Shown: positions 9,054 to 19,443 of the stretch, piece by piece
Layout: every line of letters starts with the position of its first letter
How positions within the stretch are numbered: the first letter of the stretch is position 1
Source of the DNA: Nitrospinia bacterium
Lineage (GTDB): Bacteria > Nitrospinota > Nitrospinia > Nitrospinales > JAJDAT01
NCBI GenBank assembly: GCA_029261715.1
Contig: JAJDAT010000001.1
Location: 62,001 to 126,000 of the forward strand
Direction of reading: 5' to 3'
DNA: 64,000 nucleotides
Notes under the pieces: generated by a model
Told to the model about the DNA's origin: nothing
What the model saw: the letters and a program-made list of their open reading frames with translations, nothing else
Database searches by the model: none
Position numbers and translations under genes: made by a program

Positions 9054-9884
9054 TCACCGAACTATTTTCCATTTGCCATCCAGTTTACTTATCGTCATGG
9101 AGTATGTCCCTACCCCGCCTTCTGGATCAGGGTGTTCCTGCAAAATCGGTTTCCATTTTTTAGTGATGATTTCCACCATCTGATCTTGAGCGCATAATCT
9201 GAGATCGTAATCGTCTGGATTTAAATCTTCTATTCCCCACCAGTCTTGTTCGGCGTCGTCTAACGTGACGGTCCTAATTAAATCTGCTTTTTCACCAGGA
9301 ATTAAATCAAACGCTTTTTCTATATCTTTTAATCTCGGTTCACCAAACTCCAAAAACAAATCAGGATCTCCCGCAGCTAAAGACATATGTAGATCTTTTA
9401 TAAATTTTTGTATCTCTTTTAGAGTGTCTGGATTTAACTCTATCCTCGGCGCCTTTTGCCATTCCCATTCGCCAAACAATTTTCCTAAATCAGTCCGCGC
9501 GCCAATCACTTGTTGAAATACTATCCATTGATCAGGCTCTAACTGGCAATCGACACTCATCAAAACTTTCTTTGCCGGACCGCCCATTACCGCGCCGAAA
9601 GGATAAACAGATAACTCCGCTTTAACGGAAGCTTTTTCTTTTAGCTTGATCCGCTTTCTACCTGTTTTAGAATGCAAAGACTCGCTTGGTATTTCTCCAG
9701 GAACTAATATGGCTGATAATTCGTTAACGCCGTCTATCAAATATTGATTACACGGGCCGCCATACCTCTTTCCAAACTCTTCCCCTCTTCGAATTATCGG
9801 AATATCATTTATATAAAATTCCGCGTTAACTCCATCTGCCAAACATTCAAAGACGTAAAACTGTTTTTTAGTTTTTTTTACCAT
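9054..9884 (-). CDS. Conserved-context protein of the giant-protein operon
   Basis: A 276-aa soluble protein with no signal peptide. The first 110 residues look beta-rich ('AEFYINDIPIIRRGEEF', 'CNQYLIDGVNELSAIL'), like the Ig-fold accessory domains in type VI-associated islands. The C-terminal end ('GTYSMTISKLDGKWKIVR') resembles the last strands of NTF2/SnoaL-like folds. I do not assign a family. Its ATG overlaps the end of the 3,023-aa gene by 7 bases. That indicates translational coupling and suggests it works with the giant protein, for example as an accessory, chaperone or immunity-like partner. That role is inferred from position alone. Confidence 0.75.
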   Translation of the reverse strand: MVKKTKKQFYVFECLADGVNAEFYINDIPIIRRGEEFGKRYGGPCNQYLIDGVNELSAILVPGEIPSESLHSKTGRKRIKLKEKASVKAELSVYPFGAVMGGPAKKVLMSVDCQLEPDQWIVFQQVIGARTDLGKLFGEWEWQKAPRIELNPDTLKEIQKFIKDLHMSLAAGDPDLFLEFGEPRLKDIEKAFDLIPGEKADLIRTVTLDDAEQDWWGIEDLNPDDYDLRLCAQDQMVEIITKKWKPILQEHPDPEGGVGTYSMTISKLDGKWKIVR

Positions 9885-12800
9885 TCCGTCCTTTTCAAAG
9901 CGTAATAACGTAAATCATTTGTTTCCGCGTCTAATTTTGCCAACGGACGTTTGCCCAGTCGCTCACGTATATTAATTTCTTCTTTACGAGAAAGCTCTTT
10001 CGCTTGTTTTCGTAAATCGTCTTCGGCTCCATCGCCATCGTCTGATTCTTCTTCTTTACGAGCGACCTCTTCATTTAAGGCAATGATGTCGTCTTTTATG
10101 TAGTCGATAGCCCAAAGTCTTTGTCTGATGTAATAAAGCCGATCTTCAATATTGCTCACAAAATAATTAAGTCGGGTATCTAATCTGTAAGAGCGATGCA
10201 ATATGGAACTGTGTACAGTTTTCCGTTCCCAGTTAAAAGCTTCGACACAGTCTTCCCACTGTTTATTGAACTTCGCTTCAACATCGTTCCAATGGCGTTT
10301 GCCTTCGTAATCGGTATCTTCCCCTTCAAATCGATACAATGGAACTTCATCGGTCTTAGCTTTTCTTCCATGTCTTGAAGCTTTCACCATATCCAATTGC
10401 AATTCTTGATAATTACGCAAACGCTCTAAAGCGCGGCTGTGTTGGTAAACGGCTCTACTCCATGCGAGGTTAACGATTTTCTTAATATTCCACCAGGCGT
10501 TGGCGGCTTTTCTTGGCATTGCTCCGCGTCGCCAGGGAAGCTCTTTTGGGTTGCCCTCGATGATTTTGACTTCTTTGGTTTTCTCTTTGAAACCGACCAC
10601 TTTGAAGGTTCCGCTCGCGGAAACGCCCAACCAGTAGATCATATACTCGACGCCAAACCGATCGATCAAACCTGGAGAAATTCGAAACTTTAATTCAAAG
10701 CCTGTTTTAATGGCTGCATTGCAGTGAAAAACATTCTCGTGGACAAGAACTATATTTACGCCTAGTTCGGCCTTACCCAAAGCCCCTATCCAGGTATCCA
10801 ACCATTCGGGAGTGACAGTATCTGGCGTTTGCCGCTCAAAACCGGCGGCCAAGGTAGCGCCAATCGTTATCTTGCCGTAAATAACCGCTTGAAACTTGAC
10901 CATCAACGCGGCGGCGGAAAACCCCACGTTAACTTGTGCGCTCACGCTAATAAGAGTGAGATCGAGTTTTAGGGAATACCATTTAAAAACTCGGTGATCA
11001 TCGTATTCCTTCCATCCCCAATAGAGACTGAGATCGCCTTCTAAAAAGGATATATTGAACTCAACTCCCCAACCGAAGGTAACGTTACAACCAGAAGAAA
11101 AACCGTTGAAGACAGCAACAATAGCGCGGACCGCTTGAATTGACGCGCCAATGCTTTTAGTGATTTGAAAGTAAAACGGTCCGGTTTGACCATTACGCGT
11201 AAAATCTAAATCAAAATCCGCAAACCCGAATAAGTTGTCGTCCAAAAAAGCTTGAGTCTCAGAAAGCTTTCCGCCACTGGCGACATCAAAATCCACTTCG
11301 CAGGAAGAAACAGTGCTCGATTTAATTTCCGCTTCGTAAACTTCTTCATCTTGGCAATAAGAAATGAACTGAGCGATTAAGCCATCATCTTCGTCATCTT
11401 CATCGTCTTCATCAGCTCCAAATTCGTGAAACACTCGACTGGGCTTGTGCGGCTCTCCCGCTTGTTTTTTAGTTTTTGGTTTTGCTTTAATATCCCGATA
11501 GGACGCTTGATATAAAACTTTGGCTCCACTTAATTGGGATTGCTCGCATTCATCGTCTTCTCCTAAATCGCCAATCTCTAACCAACCTTTGCCGTCGGCT
11601 TCGTCGATTTCGATTTCAATATCTTCGTCTTCTTCCTCTTCCTCCTCTTCTTCCTCTTCTTCGTCTTCTTCCCAACCCAAGCTAAAAGAAAATGCATTAG
11701 AATCTTCTTCCTCATCCTCCTCAACCGCTTCGGAATCGTCTTCCTCTTCTTCCTCTTTTAACCCTTCACCTTCGTCAGAACCTTTTTCCGGATCGTAGAA
11801 TTTTCCTTCTGCTCCTACAGTGACTTCTGGGACTCCAAAATCAAGTTTGTAATGCACGCAAAACTCATCGGATGGATAAACTTCCACAATGGCTTTTAAA
11901 GAATCCGCTTTTTGAGCAGGTTCATCAGCTTCCACATCTGGGATTCCGCAACTTTCTAGTTCAATCATGTATTGTCGCGGCTTCATATGAGCAAAACTAA
12001 CAGCCGACATAATATCGCGTAAAAATCCGATGCCTTGCTCTTTATCATCGTCACCGGTTTTAGTGGTTTCTGTTTCAAAAGAAACTAAAGAAAAACCATC
12101 TTCTTCGTCTTCATCGTCTCCCCCGTCGCCATCGGTTTCCGCATCTTCATGCCAAATCTGATGCGCCTGGTAAACTGGAAATTCAAAGACAGGCACAACC
12201 TCTACTTTTTGGTCTTCTTCTTTATCTGGATCTGGAAATTTAGAACGGATATTACCTGGAGCCGGTTCAATGGGCCACCATTCGTATCGTTCCAACCAAG
12301 GGCGTTTGGTTCTTTCTTCCCCCGTTTCTTCATTTTCCTCCTCTTCTTCCTCTTCATCATCCTCTCTTTCCAGTCCTAAAGTATCGCCAACTTTATTCAA
12401 CACGGTGTCAGTGACTTTTCTCTTAACGGTCATCACTGGCTCAAATAAATCGGCTGCGCGATCCAACATTTTTTGAGCTTTGTCTTCCGCAACTCCGCGA
12501 ACCGCTTCAATTTTTGCCCCTGCCTTCTTGGGTTTTTCCATCACCTTTTCTTTTATCGCGTCTATTTTTGCTTCGGCATTTTCTTTCGCTCCAGCAACTC
12601 GGGCGGCTGCCCGTGCAGCAACGGCTTCGGCCTTCCCCAACTCTCCTTTGATTCGGTCATGAACCTTTATCATTGGATGTTGCATGACGTTATCGCCGCT
12701 AAATACAAATTGCTGATTGCAATATTTTTTTGGAGGACGCACTTCTACTTCAATAGTGGTGTAATGGTAAGTTTCCTCTGGATCGTCTACATGTGGATCG

Positions 12801-15800
12801 TAAAATTCTCTGCCTCCAATCACTTGGAGAATAGGAATTTTAGATGGCGTCGATAACAAAGCCTTTTCAGGAACCTTCGCCAAGCTTTTATCGCGAACCA
12901 CTTCAAAGGTCCCATTGCTTGCAGGCCCGCGCTTCACTTCGCCATCGTCCAATGTATCTCCATGTTTGACAGTGAGGTACATAATCTCCAAGTTACACGG
13001 TCTGCTGAAGTCCGGTTCAGGTTCCTCTTCCATCTGTTTTTCCGCTTCTGCAATCAATTTTTTAATCTTTTCTTGTTCTTCCGCTTCCTTGAGTGGGCAT
13101 TTTTCCGTTGTGTCGTCGCTAGCTGGCGTTTTTACTTTTATATAAATGACGTGAGCGTTGGGTTCCGTTTCGCCATCAGTATCAGGAGTCGGATCGGCCT
13201 GCCATCCCTTTGGCGTTATTAATATAATTTTCTGTTGTTGAAGGTCTCCTGCCGTCGACTTTGGGTATCCCTTGGCAAGAACAACCTTTTGCTTAACCGC
13301 CGCTGTTTTTCCCTTAGGGAGCTTTACCATATAGACTTTACCGCTGAAGGCAGTACTTTTAACTCTTACAATCGTGTCTTCATCCGGCGCTTGGTTCGGC
13401 TCAATACTTAAAGTCGCTTCAGAGTCTTGCTCTAATTCTCCACTCGGAGATGGAGTCATTTTAGCTTTTGAAAAACCAATTCGTGGCCCTACGTTTATCT
13501 CTAAAGTTATTTCTTTGGTCGATCCTAACTTACATCTCTTAGGCCCTTTAATAGTTACCTTCTCCGAACCACCTTCATCGTATTCGTCTTTGATAGAGAC
13601 TTCCAGACCCGCTTCTTTTTCGCCGCAAGGGATTTTGAGTACATAACCGTTTGTCGGTTTAAAGGCGGGGCTTGTTACTAAGACCGAACAACCTTTAATC
13701 GGAGCGGGTGTGGTTAATTTCACATCTATCCAAGCTGTGCCTCCCGTAATGACTTGGTCCGGATCTTTTACTGGCGGGCTCGCAAAACTAACTTCTGGAG
13801 TGTTGACCAAAACCTTCTGTGCGACTTTTGTACCCAAGACGGTATTTTCGCCCTTTTGCAACTTGATATCCTGAGAGCTTGCGCCTTCTTTACTAAAAGT
13901 AACTCGTACTCCTTTAAACTGATCGCCAGTTTTAAAGCTCACCGTTTGAGTTGCAAACGGCCCCGTTACTTTTGCCGTCGCTCCCGCTACAGGAGCTGGG
14001 TGTTTCAAACGCACAAAAATAACGCCTCTATCACCTTTGATAAAAGGTCCGCCATATGCCCCGTCGCCACTATTAAAAGGACCATCGGGTTTCATCAATT
14101 GACGTGGAGGAAAATAAACTGGTCGATCTTTATAAACTTTTACCATCCGAGTGAATTCTGAACCGGTAACGCAACGGTCCAGCCCTTCCAGGGACACTTC
14201 TAAGTTAGGCGACTTAAAGGATTTTACAAATTCGACATCAATAGTTTTCTTTAATTCCCCTTTTGGAAGCGAAATAGAGTAATTGCTGGAAAAAGCTTTA
14301 CATTTTAACGCGGCGGTAATCCCTTCGTCTGGAGCGGGTTGACTCAGATGAATCGTGATTTTGGCTTTATCTCCTACTACAAAATCTTGGTCGTAAGGAT
14401 CAATCCATTCGCCTCGCTCGGAATCGTCTATAGCTTCTTGGATATCATCCAAAGGTTCTTCGGCGAACAAATTAGCCACGGCGGTCATAGTACTTTCTTC
14501 AAGACGATCACCGAGCAATGGCGGAAACGGAAAACGGATAGCCGGCATCGGTTTCACACGCACTTTAATTTGATTAGGATGTTTATCCCCTGATTTCGCC
14601 TCTTTACCAATGCAGAACTTTTTACCTAGTACGGTAAATGTCATTGGATTAAGCGCGTCGGCCTTCTTGATATGCACTTCAATTTCTTTGGACAATTCTC
14701 CCTCTTCAAACTCCACATCGTAAGCCTTACCGCCAAAAGCATAGGAAGTGATTTGGGCTTTGGTATCTTTCGGGGCTTTATGACTGAGCGTTACCTTTAA
14801 AGTCATTTTGGAGTCCAACCCTAATATCGGCAATCCATCGCTACCATTGGAAGGCGCCGGTTTGATTGGGGCTTGATCGTCAAAAAAGATGTAGGGAGTT
14901 ATAACCTTAACTTTTAAAACGCCGCGAAGGTCTTGAGCTGTTTTTATATGAATAGGATCGCGACCGCCTGTAGCGCGAATTACGTCTTCTCCAAAAACGG
15001 ATATGTTCCCGCTAACGCGTTCTATATTGATTTCGTATTCGGTATCTTCTGGATCATCCAACGCTTTAGGGTTTCGAGCAAACTCCACCTCGACGGAACG
15101 TGTCACCTTACCGGCTGGAATAACAATGCCAGGTTGATACGTACCATCATCTTTTTTGTCTTTATAGACCCCTGAAAAAGCCGGACAAGAGATCAAAAAG
15201 ATGGTATTTCTCCGCGAAGGAGCGCTTAAGGTAATGATGAATTTCTTTTTGCTTTTAATGACATATTCGTTTTTGGAATTGAAATGACTCGTCGCAAAAT
15301 GCACAACACGGTAAGGTTGCACTTCAATTTCTTTTTTAACGCATTCTCCTTCACCATAAATATCCAAAGGTTTCAGCGTCACTTCTAAAAGCTTAGACGA
15401 ACCTCCTAAAACAGGAAAACGAAACCCCGTTCCTTTAGACGGCCGAGAGCCATCTCCGCCCTTTTTCACCGATTTATAGATATCCAAGTCGGGGCATTCG
15501 ACAGGCTCAGAAATCGTCTCGTTTGCCTTAAATTTGACATCATAAGTGCGAGGTTTATAGTAGTCATCCTTATCTTTACCAAACCCCATACTAGTGATTT
15601 TTGCGAAGACGCCTTCTTTTAAATTTTTTGTATCTTTCGCTTTTCGCTCACACCGTACCCATACCCGATCACCCACAGCGTGTTTGTCTTTTGCCGGGTT
15701 GATCCACTTCTCGTGAAAAAATACGGCGCAATCTGCAACCTTAACTTTTAGTTTATTATGGTTCTCTCGTAGACGCGCGCTGTCTACAACTTCAATCGAA

Positions 15801-18800
15801 ATCTCTTCCGAATCATCCTCAGTAACATCGACCATTTCCACTGGAATTTCTTGGAGTTCCTCTTCGTCAGAAAAAGCAACGTCGTATTTTTTGTCCGTTC
15901 CAAATGCTTTACCGGATAGTTTCACTTTGACCCCGCCTTGTGGAGGCTTATCCGTTAACTTAACTCTAAGAACAGGTTTTTGCGTAATACGAAAGGGGTA
16001 TATATCCGAATCGGCAGGTTTCTTAACATCTTTAATAGGGGTCTTAGTGCCAAAATAAACTTCGGGGAATGGCTTGATCTTCACGCTAATTTCTTTATTA
16101 CTCCCCAACTTTACGTTGGTATCTTCAACTACTTCTAAAGAGATCTTAACTGTTTTCTCTTTAGCGACGTACTTGGTCGTATCTTCAGGCTTTATGAGCT
16201 CTATCTCAATTTCTGTTTCTTTAGCGTCTTTAGCGAACTTTGCTTGATAAACTTCTTTATCATCCGCATCAGCATTCTTCGGGAATATTCCTTCCTCTGA
16301 AGCTTTGATCGTCGCCAACACTTGGTTGTCCTCGCGGGCCGGATTTTTCAATTCAACCGTTACTTTAAACTTATCGCCTTGAAAAAAGTCTCCGCTAGGT
16401 TCTGTAAATGCAATGGTTCCTATCCGCTTGAAGAAAATAGTGGTTTGGTCGCCAATAGGAAACTCTTTATCAATATTGGAACCCAATTCACAGTTTTCCC
16501 CGTCTATCAGTTTGATATGAGATGTACTGATCGTTGCGTGCTTAGTTAAAGTCGCTTCTATTTCATGAGTTTGACTTTCTTCTGTCCATGCAGTTTTAGC
16601 AATGACAATAGGCTTAGTATCAAAGCCGTCGCTTTTAATTTTAAATTTAACGTCAGCATCAGGGGGCGGCCCTTCCAGGGCAAGCTTCATTTTTATCTTA
16701 TCTTTAATAAAGTGAGGAGCTTTTGGAGTCACCCAATCTTCGCCAGAAGCGAAATTAACAGTACGCTTATTCGCGACTTTGGCTTTGAATTTAATGTTCT
16801 CGTCGTTTAATTCGCAACCAGAGACTTTGCTTAACGTTACTTCGCTATCGTCGGTAGGATTCTTGAAGCTGACGGTAATATCTTTATTACCCTTTTCCGT
16901 AAACTCAACTTCATAATCCGACTCGAAACTAGGACATGAAATCTTAGCTTTAGCTCCAGCCTGTGGCGGAGCTTCTAATGTATGAACTCTCACCTGAGCT
17001 TCATCGCGAGCCTTAAAATTCCAAACATCGCTTACCTTTTTGCCGCCAGAAGTAATTGGTTTGGAAGTGTCGAATCTTATTTTTGGAAAGGGGTTTAACT
17101 TAAATTTACTCTCAATATTTTTTTCGGCTTCCTGGTATGGGGCTTGGTGAATTTCAAAAGTTGCGGTTAAATCTTTTTTCTCGGTAACACCCTTAAAAGT
17201 CACTTCGATTTCTTTTTCTTCTTCTCCTTTTCCAAACTTTATATCCACATCATCAAAAGCGTCAGCGCAAGTTAAAGTTCCCACTTTTCCCGCTTCGCGC
17301 GCGGCGCTAGAAAGCTTGACCGTGAACTTCGCTTTATCCCCTTCGTAAAATGGTCCTTCTGGAGTTGGTTTGGAGTTGGCAAAAGAAACTTCAAAAACAG
17401 ACTCTGTTTTCAACTCAATACTTTTAGCGTCATCGTCAACACGAAAATTTTCTTCAACGTCAAAAGTAACCGTTCCCTTTTTTTCTTGGGGAGTTTTAGC
17501 GATTTCTACTTCGACTTCCGCTTCTTGAGAGCCTTCTTGAAAATTAACGTCATAAGTTTCATCAAATAGAGCGTCACATTTGAGTTTTGCAGCTAAAGCG
17601 CTTTGATTGGCATTATATTTTAACGCTACAGGAATTTTTACTTTATCCCCTTTATAAAACGGACCTTCTTCCGCAGGGCTCTTGATTGAAACCTTATTTT
17701 TTTGATGAACGGCGATGGTCTTTTCGGTAACGGCGCCTTTTTTCGTCTCTCCTTCCGGAGTGATTTTGACTTTAGTTTTTTTATTATTTTCCGTTAACTC
17801 TACGTTAGAAACTTCCGCCGTTTGATCGCCTTCGTTAAACGTTATATCGATAGCGCTTCCAGAACCTACTTGTAACTTTCCATAAACTTTAGTGGCGGTT
17901 GCCTCGTCGTTGAGTTTAACTTTAAAAGTGACTTTGTCTCCGACACAATAATCCGCGTTAGGAACTATCCAGTTATCGCCATCTTCAAAAGTAATAGACG
18001 CTGGAGGAATTACAGAAATATCGGCAAGCTTTGGTTCGTCAAGACCGCATCCGCTTTCGTTGATCAAACGGATCTTATGATCGCCTTTGGATTGATCTTC
18101 CGGTCCAATCTCTGCAGAAAAAGAGGTCGTCTTATTTCCTTTACTGACGCTAAAATCTTTATCTTTTTTTAAGGCAACGCTCGTCAGCTTGCCTTTAGCC
18201 GTGGCAGGAGTTTTATAATCAAACTCGAGATTGAATGAAATCGTATCTCCCGGCTTACATACATTTTTGCCATTCTCTTCTGTCACTCCAGACTTATAAG
18301 GAGAATCGGAGAATTTCATTTTAGGAGCACGAACGTTAATTGGCACGTCCTTACAAGTTGAAGCTTTAATGCAATATTCCTTTTGCGCCAATGTTAAGCT
18401 GCGTTCACCAGTGGTTTCCTGTAAAGAAACTTTAACGCTAGCGGTAGTTGCGCCCTTTGCAAATTTAACTTCTTTTTCTCCGCTGAAAGCATCGCTTGAA
18501 ACAGTGGCTTTAGCCCCCTTTCCAGGAGCCGGGGCATCTAGTATCAAATTAATGTTGGCGTTGCCAATAGGATATTCGTTATTGCCAAGATCGACGGAAT
18601 CGTCTAAAGGGCTTATTGCAGGATCGTCAAAGCTAACTTTTGGTAATCCGTTAACAGTGATTTCCAACCCGGTCGTTATATCGTAATCGCAATCGTTTTG
18701 AATTACATTAAGATCAAAATCAATAGGACCGTCGTCGACACCTTTGATTTTAACTTTTGAATTCAAATAACTTCGAATGGTCGCTTTAACATTGGAAGGC

Positions 18801-18949
18801 TGGAATTGCGAACATGACATTTCAAAGGTAGACTTTTTTCCAGAAAAAGTACCGTGCGAAGGATTCAGCGTAATTTTGACTGTAACCTCATCGTCCTTAG
18901 AATAAGGCCCAGGAGGGTCTAATGTAATTTGAAATTCCTGATCCGCCAA
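9878..18949 (-). CDS. Giant 3,023-aa protein with ~17 tandem Calx-beta/Ig-like units
   Basis: Residues 1 to about 1950 are about 17 tandem ~110-residue beta-sandwich units. Each opens with a motif such as 'PKVSFDDPAI' or 'EVSFANSKP' and continues with 'GD......L..PA......A.......F......V.F..G.......V'. This resembles Calx-beta or invasin-type Ig folds. A short module (about 1955-2080) begins 'CNLEIMYLTVKHGDT' and includes 'ILQVIGG'. An Ala-rich helical stretch (about 2100-2160) and two acidic low-complexity tracts (near 2200 and 2430) come next. The last 600 residues mix beta-rich and helical sequence. There is no signal peptide and no cell-wall anchor, so Sec export is unlikely. A DUF4123 adaptor in the same operon suggests transport by a type VI-like apparatus. 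A cytoplasmic structural role cannot be excluded. The start follows the upstream gene by 134 bases, including a repeat. Confidence 0.85.
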   Translation of the reverse strand: MADQEFQITLDPPGPYSKDDEVTVKITLNPSHGTFSGKKSTFEMSCSQFQPSNVKATIRSYLNSKVKIKGVDDGPIDFDLNVIQNDCDYDITTGLEITVNGLPKVSFDDPAISPLDDSVDLGNNEYPIGNANINLILDAPAPGKGAKATVSSDAFSGEKEVKFAKGATTASVKVSLQETTGERSLTLAQKEYCIKASTCKDVPINVRAPKMKFSDSPYKSGVTEENGKNVCKPGDTISFNLEFDYKTPATAKGKLTSVALKKDKDFSVSKGNKTTSFSAEIGPEDQSKGDHKIRLINESGCGLDEPKLADISVIPPASITFEDGDNWIVPNADYCVGDKVTFKVKLNDEATATKVYGKLQVGSGSAIDITFNEGDQTAEVSNVELTENNKKTKVKITPEGETKKGAVTEKTIAVHQKNKVSIKSPAEEGPFYKGDKVKIPVALKYNANQSALAAKLKCDALFDETYDVNFQEGSQEAEVEVEIAKTPQEKKGTVTFDVEENFRVDDDAKSIELKTESVFEVSFANSKPTPEGPFYEGDKAKFTVKLSSAAREAGKVGTLTCADAFDDVDIKFGKGEEEKEIEVTFKGVTEKKDLTATFEIHQAPYQEAEKNIESKFKLNPFPKIRFDTSKPITSGGKKVSDVWNFKARDEAQVRVHTLEAPPQAGAKAKISCPSFESDYEVEFTEKGNKDITVSFKNPTDDSEVTLSKVSGCELNDENIKFKAKVANKRTVNFASGEDWVTPKAPHFIKDKIKMKLALEGPPPDADVKFKIKSDGFDTKPIVIAKTAWTEESQTHEIEATLTKHATISTSHIKLIDGENCELGSNIDKEFPIGDQTTIFFKRIGTIAFTEPSGDFFQGDKFKVTVELKNPAREDNQVLATIKASEEGIFPKNADADDKEVYQAKFAKDAKETEIEIELIKPEDTTKYVAKEKTVKISLEVVEDTNVKLGSNKEISVKIKPFPEVYFGTKTPIKDVKKPADSDIYPFRITQKPVLRVKLTDKPPQGGVKVKLSGKAFGTDKKYDVAFSDEEELQEIPVEMVDVTEDDSEEISIEVVDSARLRENHNKLKVKVADCAVFFHEKWINPAKDKHAVGDRVWVRCERKAKDTKNLKEGVFAKITSMGFGKDKDDYYKPRTYDVKFKANETISEPVECPDLDIYKSVKKGGDGSRPSKGTGFRFPVLGGSSKLLEVTLKPLDIYGEGECVKKEIEVQPYRVVHFATSHFNSKNEYVIKSKKKFIITLSAPSRRNTIFLISCPAFSGVYKDKKDDGTYQPGIVIPAGKVTRSVEVEFARNPKALDDPEDTEYEINIERVSGNISVFGEDVIRATGGRDPIHIKTAQDLRGVLKVKVITPYIFFDDQAPIKPAPSNGSDGLPILGLDSKMTLKVTLSHKAPKDTKAQITSYAFGGKAYDVEFEEGELSKEIEVHIKKADALNPMTFTVLGKKFCIGKEAKSGDKHPNQIKVRVKPMPAIRFPFPPLLGDRLEESTMTAVANLFAEEPLDDIQEAIDDSERGEWIDPYDQDFVVGDKAKITIHLSQPAPDEGITAALKCKAFSSNYSISLPKGELKKTIDVEFVKSFKSPNLEVSLEGLDRCVTGSEFTRMVKVYKDRPVYFPPRQLMKPDGPFNSGDGAYGGPFIKGDRGVIFVRLKHPAPVAGATAKVTGPFATQTVSFKTGDQFKGVRVTFSKEGASSQDIKLQKGENTVLGTKVAQKVLVNTPEVSFASPPVKDPDQVITGGTAWIDVKLTTPAPIKGCSVLVTSPAFKPTNGYVLKIPCGEKEAGLEVSIKDEYDEGGSEKVTIKGPKRCKLGSTKEITLEINVGPRIGFSKAKMTPSPSGELEQDSEATLSIEPNQAPDEDTIVRVKSTAFSGKVYMVKLPKGKTAAVKQKVVLAKGYPKSTAGDLQQQKIILITPKGWQADPTPDTDGETEPNAHVIYIKVKTPASDDTTEKCPLKEAEEQEKIKKLIAEAEKQMEEEPEPDFSRPCNLEIMYLTVKHGDTLDDGEVKRGPASNGTFEVVRDKSLAKVPEKALLSTPSKIPILQVIGGREFYDPHVDDPEETYHYTTIEVEVRPPKKYCNQQFVFSGDNVMQHPMIKVHDRIKGELGKAEAVAARAAARVAGAKENAEAKIDAIKEKVMEKPKKAGAKIEAVRGVAEDKAQKMLDRAADLFEPVMTVKRKVTDTVLNKVGDTLGLEREDDEEEEEEENEETGEERTKRPWLERYEWWPIEPAPGNIRSKFPDPDKEEDQKVEVVPVFEFPVYQAHQIWHEDAETDGDGGDDEDEEDGFSLVSFETETTKTGDDDKEQGIGFLRDIMSAVSFAHMKPRQYMIELESCGIPDVEADEPAQKADSLKAIVEVYPSDEFCVHYKLDFGVPEVTVGAEGKFYDPEKGSDEGEGLKEEEEEDDSEAVEEDEEEDSNAFSFSLGWEEDEEEEEEEEEEEDEDIEIEIDEADGKGWLEIGDLGEDDECEQSQLSGAKVLYQASYRDIKAKPKTKKQAGEPHKPSRVFHEFGADEDDEDDEDDGLIAQFISYCQDEEVYEAEIKSSTVSSCEVDFDVASGGKLSETQAFLDDNLFGFADFDLDFTRNGQTGPFYFQITKSIGASIQAVRAIVAVFNGFSSGCNVTFGWGVEFNISFLEGDLSLYWGWKEYDDHRVFKWYSLKLDLTLISVSAQVNVGFSAAALMVKFQAVIYGKITIGATLAAGFERQTPDTVTPEWLDTWIGALGKAELGVNIVLVHENVFHCNAAIKTGFELKFRISPGLIDRFGVEYMIYWLGVSASGTFKVVGFKEKTKEVKIIEGNPKELPWRRGAMPRKAANAWWNIKKIVNLAWSRAVYQHSRALERLRNYQELQLDMVKASRHGRKAKTDEVPLYRFEGEDTDYEGKRHWNDVEAKFNKQWEDCVEAFNWERKTVHSSILHRSYRLDTRLNYFVSNIEDRLYYIRQRLWAIDYIKDDIIALNEEVARKEEESDDGDGAEDDLRKQAKELSRKEEINIRERLGKRPLAKLDAETNDLRYYALKRTEW

Positions 18950-18989
18950 GATTAAAACTCCGAATTAAACTCTTAAAAGTGGAGTAAAT

Positions 18990-19050
18990 TTATTTGATCG
19001 AAGCGAGATCCTTCGCCTAACCTAAAGGTTCGCCTCAGGATGACACGCAA
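18990..19050 (+). repeat. Dispersed REP-like repeat, copy 2
   Basis: The unit GCGAGATCCTTCGCC, the CTAAAGGTTCG core and CAGGATGACACGCAA match copy 1 at 8936-8996 with few changes. It lies in the short gap between the giant gene and the 119-aa gene. Confidence 0.85.
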
Positions 19051-19083
19051 TGTGATCTGAATAAAATTATCGTTCTTGATAAC

Positions 19084-19443
19084 TCAAACTCCCAACTTCT
19101 TTTCATATTCCTTTGCAGCTCTATATTCCAGAGCCGCTAATCGAAATTTTTCGCTGTCATCCCAATTCAAAATTGCCTTTGCCCAGCCAGTATCGGGCGA
19201 GATATCTAAATCGTCGTTGTCTAAAAGAAACGTCAAGTGAACCATTCGGGTGGCGTTACTAGGAAGTATGATTTTATATTTGTGAGCCAATAAAAGAGCT
19301 TTTTTAACTCTCTTGAGTACGCCCTCTTCTCCCAGTCTTTCACATATTTCCGGCCAAGATAGATTGACCGCTTTAATCAACCGCTTTAGTCCTCGTTCCT
19401 CAAATGGTTCTAGTTGTTCGTTACGAATTTTTAGCTGTTTCAT
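19084..19443 (-). CDS. Small conserved protein of type VI-type islands
   Basis: A 119-aa protein starting 'MKQLKIRNEQLEPFEERG'. I chose the ATG at 19443 rather than an upstream Met at 19533 because the family begins with this 'IR.EQL' motif and a purine-rich AAGAAAAAAGAAG precedes it. The layout matches small helical proteins often found in type VI secretion islands: 'IR.EQ', then a helical 'A..Y.I......' segment, then 'F......D.SPDTGWAKAILN'. Their function is not known. It overlaps the end of the 321-aa gene by 23 bases and so belongs to the same operon as the giant protein. Confidence 0.75.
   Translation of the reverse strand: MKQLKIRNEQLEPFEERGLKRLIKAVNLSWPEICERLGEEGVLKRVKKALLLAHKYKIILPSNATRMVHLTFLLDNDDLDISPDTGWAKAILNWDDSEKFRLAALEYRAAKEYEKKLGV

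Noticed and set aside
11520-11798. Ser-rich ORF opposite the giant gene
   Set aside because: It is the complement of the Glu/Asp-rich tract of the 3,023-aa protein; a compositional shadow.
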